A DNA stretch of 8,342 nucleotides from Gammaproteobacteria bacterium (GCA_029881015.1 JAOUNK010000144.1:1-8342); one strand, 5' to 3'; positions 1 to 7,391 are shown, numbered from the stretch's first letter. Notes: a model not told the origin generated them from the letters alone. Numbers and translations are program-made.

Positions 1-237
1 GTCACGGACAGCGGCGGCAGTCCCGAGCTCGTTGAAGATGGCGTTTCCGGGTTCGTCGTGCCACCCAGGGACGCCCAGGGACTGGCCGATGCGATCGAAA
101 AACTCTATCGCGACAACGAGTTGCGGCAACGAATGGGTAAGGCAGCACGTGAACGCATTGCAACGGCGTTCCGAAATGAAGACACTGTCAGGAAGACGAT
201 TGCCCTGTACAAGGAACTCGTGCCAGATCCGGATTAG
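1..237 (+). CDS. Glycosyltransferase, GT4-like (C-terminal fragment)
   Basis: This is an open frame from the first base to a TAG at 235-237, giving 78 residues that lack the start of the protein. The fragment opens with TDSGGSPELVEDGVSGFVVP, the typical nucleotide-sugar-binding loop of the C-terminal Rossmann domain in GT-B fold, GT4-type glycosyltransferases: a G-G-x-P-E motif, then D-G-x-x-G-F-x-V-P. An amphipathic helical tail with an LADAIEKLYRD segment and an RMGKAARERIATAF segment follows, as usual at the end of this family. Family members transfer a sugar from an activated donor to a lipid, glycan or small acceptor. The acceptor and donor cannot be told from this fragment. It ends 24 bases before the DUF2189 gene on the same strand, so the two could share a transcript. 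It may be unrelated to the alpha-glucan genes further right. Confidence 0.85.
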   Translation, partial: VTDSGGSPELVEDGVSGFVVPPRDAQGLADAIEKLYRDNELRQRMGKAARERIATAFRNEDTVRKTIALYKELVPDPD

Positions 238-244
238 CTCGACC

Positions 245-250
245 AGGAGG
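245..250 (+). promoter_or_regulatory. Shine-Dalgarno site for the DUF2189 gene
   Basis: An AGGAGG sequence lies 11 bases before the ATG at 262. This strong match supports 262 as the start rather than the next in-frame ATG at 295, which has no comparable site upstream. Confidence 0.6.
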
Positions 251-261
251 CGGACCAGGTC

Positions 262-1095
262 ATGCCAGCGCAAGTAGAACGCAAGCACGAAGAAATGCCC
301 TTTGTGGCACCCTGCAGAAAGCTCTCGCCGTGGGCCCCGTTTCGCTGGGTGCGGCTCGGCATCAGGGACCTGGTGCGGGCACCGCAACATAGCATGGCCT
401 ATGGCCTGACCGTTGCCCTCCTGATCGGTATCGTCTGCCTGCTTGCCTGGTTCCGTGGCAGCCAGTGGTTCATGTTCGCGATGATCGGTGGCTTCGTATT
501 CCTGGCCCCGCTTACCTGCATCGGTCTCTACGCGATCAGCGCGCAGCTCGAGCGCGGCCAGCAACCGCTCATGGCACGCAGCGCCAGAGCCGCCTGGAAA
601 CGCCACTTCGGCAACGAGATGATCTTCGCCCTGGCGCTACTCGTGATCTTTCTTGTCTGGGCGCGTGCTGCCGTCATGGTCAGCGTCTTCTTCCCCACCG
701 ATGGCAATCCCTCTTTCAACGACTGGTTGATGTACCTCGGGTTCGGCTCGGCTGTCGGCGCCGTCTTCGCGGCGGTTACATTTTCGGCGAGCGCGTTCTC
801 ACTGCCCATGATCATGCATCGCAACGTTGACAGTATTACGGCCATCGTTACCTCGATCAACGCCGTTCTAAGAAACAAGCGCGCCATGATTATCTGGTTG
901 TCGATCATCGTCCTGTCGTTGCTGGTCGGTGTTGCCACGGCCTTCGTCGGCCTGATCGTCATCGTGCCGGTCATTGGCTACGCTGCGTGGCATGGCTACC
1001 TCGAAACGATTGTCGCCGACGATTTTCCGCGACACGACAACGGCATAACGTCGGTGCCACGTTCGGCGGCGGCCGAGGGCAGTGAGCAACCCTGA
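262..1095 (+). CDS. DUF2189 family integral membrane protein
   Basis: This 277-residue protein matches the DUF2189 pattern as I know it: a short cytoplasmic N-terminus with a P-x-x-W-x-x-x-G-x-x-D-like segment (residues 24-36), then several hydrophobic helices. Likely membrane segments are about residues 46-64, 68-92, 118-142, 155-182 and 208-242. The SLPMIMHRNVDSITAIVTSI stretch (180-199) and the C-terminal P-V-I-G-Y-A-A-W-H-G-Y-L-E-T-I segment (236-250) are the most typical parts of the family. The function of DUF2189 proteins is not established, and there is no catalytic motif to suggest one. Its TGA (1093-1095) overlaps the ATG of the LacI-family gene (1095-1097), so the two are probably co-transcribed and may be translationally coupled. 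Whether it has a role in sugar uptake or is only a neighbour cannot be decided here. Confidence 0.85.
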   Translation: MPAQVERKHEEMPFVAPCRKLSPWAPFRWVRLGIRDLVRAPQHSMAYGLTVALLIGIVCLLAWFRGSQWFMFAMIGGFVFLAPLTCIGLYAISAQLERGQQPLMARSARAAWKRHFGNEMIFALALLVIFLVWARAAVMVSVFFPTDGNPSFNDWLMYLGFGSAVGAVFAAVTFSASAFSLPMIMHRNVDSITAIVTSINAVLRNKRAMIIWLSIIVLSLLVGVATAFVGLIVIVPVIGYAAWHGYLETIVADDFPRHDNGITSVPRSAAAEGSEQP

Positions 1096-2123
1096 TGAAA
1101 GTCGAGAACCCGACATCACGCGACATCGCGGAACTCGCGGGAGTCTCACAGGCAACGGTCTCGCGGGCCCTGCGCAATTCGCCGTTGGTTCGCGCCGACA
1201 CCCGCGAGAGAATCCAGAAGATTGCGCGCGACCTCAACTATTTTGTCAACCGCAATGCCGCGGGACTGCGGACGCAGCAGAGCAACACGATCGCGTTGCT
1301 CCTCTTCGATGAAACCGAGGGCGAAGACGCGCAGATCAACCCGTTCTTTCTGTCGATGCTCGGCTACATCACGCGCGCGGCGGCCGGACTCGGCTACGAC
1401 GTGCTCATCTCGATGCAACAACTGACCGACGACTGGCATATCGAGTACCAGGCAAGCAATCGCGCAGACGGCCTCATCCTGCTCGGCTACGGCGATTACG
1501 TGAAATATCACGAGAAGCTCTCGGCACTGGCGCGCGCCAATACACGCTTCACGATCTGGGGCCCAAGGATCGACGATCAGCCCGGACACTCGATTGGCTG
1601 CGACAACGTCGACGGTGGCTACAAGGCAACGCGCCACCTGCTCGACCAGGGCCGCAAGCGCATCGCCTTGCTGGGCAGTACGTCCCGGCGGTCGCCGGAA
1701 CTGGCCTCCCGGTATGACGGTTATTGCAAGGCGCTCCACGAGGCAGGCATCGAGCTCGTCGACAACCTGCGGGTCGATGCGATGAGCTCCGAAGGAGAAG
1801 GTTATCGAGCCGTTCTCACCCTGCTCGCACGCGGCGAAGCATTCGATGCCATATTCGCGGTCACGGACGTGATCGCGATCGACGCCATGCGAGCGCTCGA
1901 GGACAACGGGTACGCTGTTCCGGCGGACGTCGCGGTAGTCGGCTTCGACGACATATCGCTCGCCGGGCATGTCACACCGGCCCTGACGACGGTACGCCAG
2001 GATATTCGACAGGCCGCCGAAGCCCTCGTGCACGGCATCGTCGGCCTTATCGAGGGTACGCCGGTCGAGTCCTCCCTGATGGTGCCCCGCCTTGTCGTCA
2101 GGGCATCGTGCGGCGCGCTTTAG
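1095..2123 (+). CDS. LacI/GalR-family transcriptional regulator
   Basis: The protein has 342 residues, normal length for the family. The N-terminal helix-turn-helix spans about residues 8-27 (SRDIAELAGVSQATVSRALR), followed by the third helix and a hinge helix around 52-60 with the leucine lever at L58 (NAAGLRT). The rest is a periplasmic-binding-protein-like effector domain with family landmarks: DGLILLG (125-131), the LLDQGRKRIALLG strand (182-194), R206 in the ligand-contacting region, and VVGFDDISLAG (281-291) followed by LTTVRQD (297-303). It most likely represses, or sometimes activates, the neighbouring alpha-glucan genes in response to a sugar; the effector is unknown, with maltose or glucose as reasonable guesses. 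The start overlaps the DUF2189 stop (TGATG) and lacks a strong Shine-Dalgarno site of its own. The last 26 bases overlap the 3' end of the convergent amylase gene. The first ATG in frame gives a complete DNA-binding domain, so the start is secure. Confidence 0.95.
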   Translation: MKVENPTSRDIAELAGVSQATVSRALRNSPLVRADTRERIQKIARDLNYFVNRNAAGLRTQQSNTIALLLFDETEGEDAQINPFFLSMLGYITRAAAGLGYDVLISMQQLTDDWHIEYQASNRADGLILLGYGDYVKYHEKLSALARANTRFTIWGPRIDDQPGHSIGCDNVDGGYKATRHLLDQGRKRIALLGSTSRRSPELASRYDGYCKALHEAGIELVDNLRVDAMSSEGEGYRAVLTLLARGEAFDAIFAVTDVIAIDAMRALEDNGYAVPADVAVVGFDDISLAGHVTPALTTVRQDIRQAAEALVHGIVGLIEGTPVESSLMVPRLVVRASCGAL

Positions 2124-3783
2124 CCTGAAGCCGATCCAACTCGCCCAGCAGCCGGGTATTCGTCACTGGCTGCTCGAACAGCAACACGCGTACACCGTGC
2201 GGCGGCACGCTGACCGATAAGCTCGCGTCATCGTCCTCGACCAGCAAACTCGCGCCCGTGACGGCATCGGTCCACGTGCCGGCACTCAGGCGTTGTGTCA
2301 CGTCAACAGCGGTCGTGCCGTCACCCTTGTTAAGTATGACCAGCGCTGTTTGCGCGGCTCCTTGTTTCTCATACACGCGGAAGAACACGGCGATATCGTC
2401 TCGCAGCAATGCGTTGACCTGCAGGCCCCTCTGCAGCGCCACCGAGTTCTTGCGGATATTCGCGATGCGGGTCAGTGCGGCATGAATCGGATGCGATTTC
2501 GCTCGGTCGACGTTTTCCTGGCCGAAGTAGTTGCGGTTGCCGGTGTGCTCGTTGGTTCCCGCCTGGAAGCCGATCTCCGAACCATAGTAGACGACAGGTA
2601 TACCGCGACTCGTAAACAGCCAGTTATTGGCATCGATGAAACCGTTCTGGTCAGCTGCCATCCTGTCCATGTCGTGATTGTCGTAGAACGTCATCAGGTT
2701 ATAAGGATTGTCGTACAGGCCTGAATCCAGGTGCAGGTAGGCGGACAGTTCGCCGTAACCCGCACCGTCCGCAAATACGCGGTTCATCGCCTGCTTGCCC
2801 GGGAAATCGAGGACGCTGATTCGCCCGTTCTCCGGCCAGGTGTTCGGCGCGATGCCGGCGGCGTCATAGTCGAAATTCTCCGCGAACATGAAGAGTCCCG
2901 GGCGTTTTTCACGGATCCGGTCGCTGAACGCCTTCCAGTACGCGTGTGGCATGTGCGCAATCGTATCGATACGAAACGCCGCAACGCCCTGGTCCAGCCA
3001 CTGTGAGTAGGCAGCCACGAAGTACTCGAGCACGTCGGGGTTATCCTGGTTCAGGTCGGATAACTCGCCCAGCCCAGGCTCCCGGTTGTAGAACGCGTGC
3101 AGCGGATTCTCTGCGTCCAGTTGTGTTGGATGCAGGTTCTGGTGATCCGCGACCAGCTCGCCAGCAGCGTCATAAAGCTCACCGAACTTCGGTTGGTCTG
3201 CGGGCATCGTGTAGGCGGGCGAACCATGGTTGCAGACGACGTCGAGGACGTACTTCAGTTCGTATTCGTTGCGAAGCGCTCGCGTGAAGCCCGCGAAGTC
3301 GAGCCCGTCCGACACGAGGTGTTCGTCGACCTCGAAGAAGTTAACGCCCCAGTAGCCATGAAACCCGGACTTGCCGCGGTCACCGCCCGGCCCGCGGCCC
3401 GGCACATGGCTTCCGGTGAACGCCTCGTCCGGATTGTCGACGATCGGCGTGGTCCAGACCGCCGTGAACCCCATGTCCGCGATGTACCGGGCGTTGTCCA
3501 ATACGCCTTTGAAGTCACCACCGAGATAGCCCATGTTGGCAGGTTCGTAGCCGGGCACGTGAATCGGTCGGTCGAAGCTGCGTGTCTCCGGACCACCGCC
3601 CTGCTCCGGGTAGTTGTTGGCCGGATCTCCATCGACAAAGCGATCGGTCAGGAGAAAATACACAGCCTCGGACGCGAAGGGTTCCAGCGTGCCAAAGTAC
3701 TCGCGTGGCGAATCGTCCGCGCCGGGCGCCGCCGCACAGGCTCCAAGCAACGTGGCGCAGGCAATGACCGAAAAACGCTTCAT
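2098..3783 (-). CDS. GH13 alpha-amylase family lipoprotein
   Basis: The protein has 561 residues. The N-terminus is a lipoprotein signal with lipobox LGAC at residues 13-16 and Ala at +2, which favours the outer membrane. The GH13 barrel follows: YFLLTDRFVDGDPANN (42-57), GGDFKGV (88-94), region I DVVCNH (181-186), region II with nucleophile D273 (FRIDT), region III with acid/base E302 (FAEN) and region IV with D371 (YDNHD). All three catalytic carboxylates are present, so it should be active. A beta-sandwich domain spans roughly 450-536. It probably cleaves internal alpha-1,4 bonds of starch or maltodextrins outside the inner membrane; exact specificity (amylase versus transglycosylase) is not readable. 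The start was chosen because it gives a clean signal peptide and forms an ATGA overlap with the transporter stop. The frame is open for 185 more codons upstream, but that part is a shadow of the transporter gene. A charged tail of about 24 residues (538-561) follows the final strand, and its last codons overlap the LacI-family gene. Confidence 0.93.
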   Translation of the reverse strand: MKRFSVIACATLLGACAAAPGADDSPREYFGTLEPFASEAVYFLLTDRFVDGDPANNYPEQGGGPETRSFDRPIHVPGYEPANMGYLGGDFKGVLDNARYIADMGFTAVWTTPIVDNPDEAFTGSHVPGRGPGGDRGKSGFHGYWGVNFFEVDEHLVSDGLDFAGFTRALRNEYELKYVLDVVCNHGSPAYTMPADQPKFGELYDAAGELVADHQNLHPTQLDAENPLHAFYNREPGLGELSDLNQDNPDVLEYFVAAYSQWLDQGVAAFRIDTIAHMPHAYWKAFSDRIREKRPGLFMFAENFDYDAAGIAPNTWPENGRISVLDFPGKQAMNRVFADGAGYGELSAYLHLDSGLYDNPYNLMTFYDNHDMDRMAADQNGFIDANNWLFTSRGIPVVYYGSEIGFQAGTNEHTGNRNYFGQENVDRAKSHPIHAALTRIANIRKNSVALQRGLQVNALLRDDIAVFFRVYEKQGAAQTALVILNKGDGTTAVDVTQRLSAGTWTDAVTGASLLVEDDDASLSVSVPPHGVRVLLFEQPVTNTRLLGELDRLQAKARRTMP

Positions 3784-5285
3784 GCCGCGGGTTCCGCCGA
3801 CTTGTCGACGAGCAGCGTCACCGCACCGGCGATCAGCAGGGACACGCCGCCGATGACCAGGCCGAAGATCGGCTGGAGATCGAACAACTCGCGCAGCAGC
3901 AGGCCGAGAATACTCGCCGCGACCAGCTGGGGAATCACGATGAAAAAGTTGAAGATGCCCATGTACACACCCATCTTGTGAGACGGCAGGTTGTTGGACA
4001 GCAGCGCATAGGGAAGTGACAGGATCGACGCCCAGGCGAAGCCGACACCAACCATCGGGATGAGCAGCAGGTAGGGATCTCTTATGAAGTAGAAACTGAT
4101 CAACCCAAGCCCGCCAAGGGCGAGGTTGACGAGGTGACTCATACGGCAACCCAGGCGATTGGCGGCAAACGGGATCACGACGGCCGCCAGCGCCGCGAAC
4201 AGGTTGTAGGAGCCGAACAGCACGCCATTCCAGTCCGCACCGTCGTTGTACGCGGCCGATGTGACGTCGGTCGCGCCAAAGTGGTAGCTGGTTACGGCGG
4301 ACGTCCCGTAGATCCACATGGCGAACATCGCGAACCACGAGAAGAACTGCACGACCGCGAGCTGCCGCATGGCGCGTGGCATGTGAAACAGGTCATGCAT
4401 GATTTCGTAGAAGCCGTTGCTCGTCGCTCCCTTGTTCTGAAACAGGGCCACGAGAATCTGAAACACGCCGAAAACCGCGATGCCGCCGGCAAGAATGTAG
4501 AGCTCCTTGTCGAGGCCGCCCCGGGTGATCCAGAGCAGAAACAACGCCCCGACAAGCAGCCACACAATCCCGCCGTTGCGATATTTCGATGCCGCCCGCA
4601 ATGACGTGTCGTCGACCACGTGATCGGCTGGACGTGCAGCGTCGAATTCGGCGAGCTGTTCGGGCGAGTACTCCCGGGTGCTGAACACAGTCCATGACAC
4701 CGCCAGCAGGAAGGCCGCACCGCCGACGTAGAATGCAATCTTGACGGATTCCGGGATCTCTCCGGCCGCGGCCGTATTACTGATGTCGAGCCAGTTGGTC
4801 ATGACCCATGGCAGCGCGGATGCAATGACCGCGCCGATGCCGATGAAGAACGTCTGCATCGCGAACCCGGACGTGCGTTGCTTCTCGGGAAGCATGTCGC
4901 CCACGAACGCCCGGAACGGCTCCATGGACACATTGATGCTGGCATCCATGATCCACAGCATGCCGGCGGCAAACCACAGGTACGGGGAGTTCGGCATGAC
5001 GAACAGTGCCAGCGACGCGAGAATCGCACCGACGAGGAAGTAGGGGCGCCGACGACCGAGACTGTTCCAGGTCCGGTCGCTCATGTAGCCGATGATAGGC
5101 TGCACGATCAGCCCGGTCAGTGGCGCCGCGACCCAGAGGATAGGGATCTCGTCGACCGACGCGCCCAGGGTCTGGAAGATCCGGCTGACGTTGGCATTCT
5201 GGAGCGCGAATCCCATCTGGATACCCAGGAATCCGAAACACATGTTCCAGATTTGCCAAAAACTTAAGACGGGCTTTTGTTTCAT
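3780..5285 (-). CDS. MFS sugar transporter, GPH/SLC45-like (maltose or glucose type)
   Basis: A 501-residue inner-membrane protein with about 12 hydrophobic helices. The loop between helices 2 and 3 carries D-R-T-W-N-S-L-G-R-R-R-P-Y (70-82), the signature shared by GPH cation symporters and the SLC45/sucrose transporter group. Also typical are MEPFRAFVGDMLPEKQRTSG (121-140), a central cytoplasmic loop starting FSTREYSPEQL (201-211), and an SLPYALLSNNLPSHKMGVYM segment (423-442). It probably imports glucose, maltose or short maltodextrins released by the flanking glycosidases, coupled to protons or sodium; the substrate is inferred from neighbours. It begins inside the GH97 stop (ATGA, 5282-5285) and ends inside the amylase start (ATGA, 3780-3783), so it is the middle gene of a tightly coupled operon. 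An AAGAGG Shine-Dalgarno-like site lies at 5296-5301, 10 bases before the start, within the GH97 coding end. Confidence 0.93.
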   Translation of the reverse strand: MKQKPVLSFWQIWNMCFGFLGIQMGFALQNANVSRIFQTLGASVDEIPILWVAAPLTGLIVQPIIGYMSDRTWNSLGRRRPYFLVGAILASLALFVMPNSPYLWFAAGMLWIMDASINVSMEPFRAFVGDMLPEKQRTSGFAMQTFFIGIGAVIASALPWVMTNWLDISNTAAAGEIPESVKIAFYVGGAAFLLAVSWTVFSTREYSPEQLAEFDAARPADHVVDDTSLRAASKYRNGGIVWLLVGALFLLWITRGGLDKELYILAGGIAVFGVFQILVALFQNKGATSNGFYEIMHDLFHMPRAMRQLAVVQFFSWFAMFAMWIYGTSAVTSYHFGATDVTSAAYNDGADWNGVLFGSYNLFAALAAVVIPFAANRLGCRMSHLVNLALGGLGLISFYFIRDPYLLLIPMVGVGFAWASILSLPYALLSNNLPSHKMGVYMGIFNFFIVIPQLVAASILGLLLRELFDLQPIFGLVIGGVSLLIAGAVTLLVDKSAEPAA

Positions 5286-7312
5286 TCTTCTATTGCCTCT
5301 TCTTGTGGCCTGAATCGGATCGCAGTCCCACCCCCGGCGGCCAGTTGCAGTTCAAGCGTGGAATCCCGCGTGAGTAACTTGCGTTCGATTGCAATCGCGT
5401 ATGGTTTATCTTCCCAGTGCGCCGCATCGCCGTCACTATAAATCTCGCCAACGTACGTGATGCCGTCGTCGAGCATGGTCAGTGGCACCGACACCTTGCG
5501 CGCTTCCTCGTCGGTGATCGCTCCCAGGTACCAGTCCGCGCCGCCGCGCTCACGCCGCGCGACGACGACAAAGTCGCCGACCACACCGTCGAGGGCAATG
5601 GATTCTTCCCAGTCGGTCGGCACATCGACGATAAACTGAAAGGCGTCGGGCCGTGCCATGTAGTGCTCCGGCAGGTCGGGAACCATTTGCATCGGACTGT
5701 ACAGCACAACATACAGTGCGAGCTGCTTCGCGAGTGTCGTCTGGATGCGCTTCTGCATGCCTTCGCGAACCGGGTGCAGGTCAAACATGCCGGGCGTGAA
5801 GTCCATCGGCCCGCCGAGCATTCGGGTATGCGCCAGGATCACCGTGTGCTCGGGCGGATTCGGCACCTGGCCCCAGATGGCGAACTCCTGTCCGCGCGAT
5901 CCTTCCCGGGTCAGCCAGTTCGGATACGTACGACGCAGACCCGTGTCCTTGACGGGCTCGTGCGTATTGACCGCCACGCGGCGCCTGGCGGCTGCCCGTA
6001 CGTTGCGCAACAGGTGGTCGACATGGTACTGGCTGTCGTGCCACACATGCGCTTCCTCGCCGTTCGCCCCAAGACCCAGCAACCGGCCTGCATCGGCGAC
6101 ATAACCTGTCTTTACCTGGGGAATCCCGGCGCGCGCCAACACATCCAGCGCAGCGTCCATCTGGGCCTCGTAGGACAGCACGTCGCCGTAGGTCTCGTGG
6201 TGACCGATCAGGTACACCCCGCGCTCGCGCGCATAGGCGGCAACGCCCTCGAGATCGAAATCGTCGTAGGCTTCGGTGTAGCTGAACGGCCCGTGCCAGC
6301 CCTGGTTCCACCCCTCCACGAGCACACCCTCGAAACCGTGGTCCGCGGCGAAGTCGATGTACTGCTTTGCGTTCTCGGTGGTCGCGCCGTGACGCGGCCC
6401 GTCCTCCCAGGTCTTGAGTCCGAGGTGCATCTCCCACCAGATACCCACGTACTTGCCCGGCCGAACCCAGGACACGTCGCCGAGGGCATTCGGCTCATTG
6501 AGATTCAGGACCAGGTCCGAGTTCAGAAGCCCGCTGGCGTCATCGGCGATCTGGATCGTGCGCCAGGGTGTCGCGAACGGTCGCGTCGTGCTTACGGCAA
6601 TACCGCCCGACCAGGGGCGCAGCCTGGTCCGAAAACCACCGCTTGCCGTTGGCGTCAGCGCGTAGGCAGCATAGCCGACGAGCGCTGCCTCGTGAACGGC
6701 GACGTGCAGGCCGTCATCCCTGACTACGGTCACGGGCGTGTGGGCGGCGCCCATGTCCCCGAGTGGCGTTTTCTCGTACAGGTGCTCATAGCGGACCTTG
6801 CCGTCCGCCGGTTGCCACCAGGCTGATGCCGGGCCTTCCAGGTTGATCTCGGTCAACTCGGCCCTGATCGCGACCGGCCCGTCGCCGTCCACTTCGTAGC
6901 GGAACCCCGTTCCATCATCGAAGACCCTGATGCGCACCCGGAAATCCGCGCCCTCCGCGCTCGCCAGGCTGACGAGCATCTCGTTGTGCCGGTCGCGCAC
7001 GACGCGGCGCTCGCCCCAGGGCTGCTCCCAGGTCTCGTCGTACGTTGCGCGCTCGATGGCCGCGATTCGATACCGGGCCTCACCGGTTCCGCCCTCGAGG
7101 AACTCGATGCCCAGCCGGGACCAGCCAACGATACTCTTGCCCCGGTAACGTATCTCGTACCCGGGGCGACCCCGGGTATCGATACTGACACTGACCTCGA
7201 TGGCACCGTCGGGCGAGTACACGCCGGCCGACGGGAAGCAGCCCGCGATCAACAGCGTGATGACGGTGAACAGCGTCGCGGCCGCGCCTATTGTGGGGAG
7301 TCGTCCTGGCAT
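5282..7312 (-). CDS. GH97 family alpha-glucosidase, SusB-like, lipoprotein
   Basis: The protein has 676 residues, within the normal GH97 range. A lipoprotein signal covers residues 1-25, with lipobox IAGC and the lipidated Cys at 25. The N-terminal beta-super-sandwich (about 30-280) includes the WWQPADGK region and E208 (VHEA, probable calcium ligand). The catalytic barrel starts at KYVGIWWEMHLG (287-298). By comparison with SusB as I recall it, E373 (HHET) and E452 (THEP) match the two base glutamates, and E476 (GQEF) matches the acid. The 24-residue spacing from E452 to E476 equals SusB 508 to 532. The Asp nucleophile of retaining GH97 enzymes is absent at the KTGYV position (401-405), so this is the inverting alpha-glucosidase type, expected to release glucose from non-reducing ends. 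First gene of the leftward operon; an in-frame TGA 21 bases upstream of the ATG excludes an earlier start. No good Shine-Dalgarno site is visible. Confidence 0.94.
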   Translation of the reverse strand: MPGRLPTIGAAATLFTVITLLIAGCFPSAGVYSPDGAIEVSVSIDTRGRPGYEIRYRGKSIVGWSRLGIEFLEGGTGEARYRIAAIERATYDETWEQPWGERRVVRDRHNEMLVSLASAEGADFRVRIRVFDDGTGFRYEVDGDGPVAIRAELTEINLEGPASAWWQPADGKVRYEHLYEKTPLGDMGAAHTPVTVVRDDGLHVAVHEAALVGYAAYALTPTASGGFRTRLRPWSGGIAVSTTRPFATPWRTIQIADDASGLLNSDLVLNLNEPNALGDVSWVRPGKYVGIWWEMHLGLKTWEDGPRHGATTENAKQYIDFAADHGFEGVLVEGWNQGWHGPFSYTEAYDDFDLEGVAAYARERGVYLIGHHETYGDVLSYEAQMDAALDVLARAGIPQVKTGYVADAGRLLGLGANGEEAHVWHDSQYHVDHLLRNVRAAARRRVAVNTHEPVKDTGLRRTYPNWLTREGSRGQEFAIWGQVPNPPEHTVILAHTRMLGGPMDFTPGMFDLHPVREGMQKRIQTTLAKQLALYVVLYSPMQMVPDLPEHYMARPDAFQFIVDVPTDWEESIALDGVVGDFVVVARRERGGADWYLGAITDEEARKVSVPLTMLDDGITYVGEIYSDGDAAHWEDKPYAIAIERKLLTRDSTLELQLAAGGGTAIRFRPQEEAIEE

Positions 7313-7327
7313 TCGGTCGATTCTAGC

Positions 7328-7340
7328 AATTCACTGAATT
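7328..7340. repeat. Perfect 13-base palindrome AATTCACTGAATT
   Basis: Two 6-base arms (7328-7333 and 7335-7340) are perfect inverted repeats around a single C. The element lies 15 bases upstream of the GH97 ATG. It could be a second regulator-binding site or a small stem in the leader RNA of the leftward operon. It does not match the CG-centred LacI-family pattern, so a different factor would be expected if it is an operator. Confidence 0.45.
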
Positions 7341-7353
7341 TCAACGGGCGTCC

Positions 7354-7367
7354 TGCAAACGTATTCA
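7354..7367. promoter_or_regulatory. Candidate LacI-family operator
   Basis: The 14-base sequence TGCAAACGTATTCA fits the common LacI/GalR-family operator pattern TGNAANCGNTTNCA at 9 of the 10 fixed positions. The one mismatch is A at 7363 where T is usual. It is centred on a CG step at 7360/7361, as expected for an insertion of the leucine-lever hinge present in the regulator at 1095-2123. The site is 41 bases from the GH97 start and 55 bases from the rightward GH13 start, so one bound dimer could control both transcripts. The link to this particular regulator is inferred from the shared locus. Confidence 0.7.
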
Positions 7368-7391
7368 TCCCCGGAAATAGCCCCAAATGCT

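Noticed and set aside
819..832. Second LacI-like operator candidate TCGCAACGTTGACA
   Set aside because: It matches only 7 of 10 fixed positions and lies inside the DUF2189 coding sequence, about 270 bases before the regulator gene. It is too weak to claim autoregulation.
1146..2033. 295-codon minus-strand open frame antisense to the LacI-family gene
   Set aside because: The plus-strand product is an unambiguous full-length LacI-family protein, and the antisense product has no recognisable features.
2147..2174. Inverted repeat AGCAGCC / GGCTGCT as a terminator between the convergent genes
   Set aside because: The arms are 7 bases with a 14-base loop, there is no T-run on either strand, and it lies within amylase coding sequence. 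It is probably chance.
3773..3786. GAAAAACGCTTCAT-like stretch near the amylase start as an operator
   Set aside because: It matches about 6 of 10 fixed positions and is explained by codons for the amylase N-terminus; no promoter is expected at an ATGA junction inside an operon.
3097..3981. 294-codon plus-strand open frame antisense to the amylase and transporter genes
   Set aside because: It crosses the junction of two well-supported genes and its translation resembles no family; it is a shadow of GC-rich coding sequence.
3784..4338. 185-codon upstream extension of the amylase reading frame
   Set aside because: It lies wholly inside the transporter gene and has an arginine-rich, low-hydrophobicity composition typical of a shadow frame. 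The internal start at 3783 gives a proper lipoprotein signal and an ATGA junction.
5417..6826. 469-codon open frame on the plus strand, antisense to the GH97 gene
   Set aside because: Long antisense frames are common opposite GC-rich genes. The protein shows no recognisable domain, and the minus-strand gene has clear catalytic motifs throughout.
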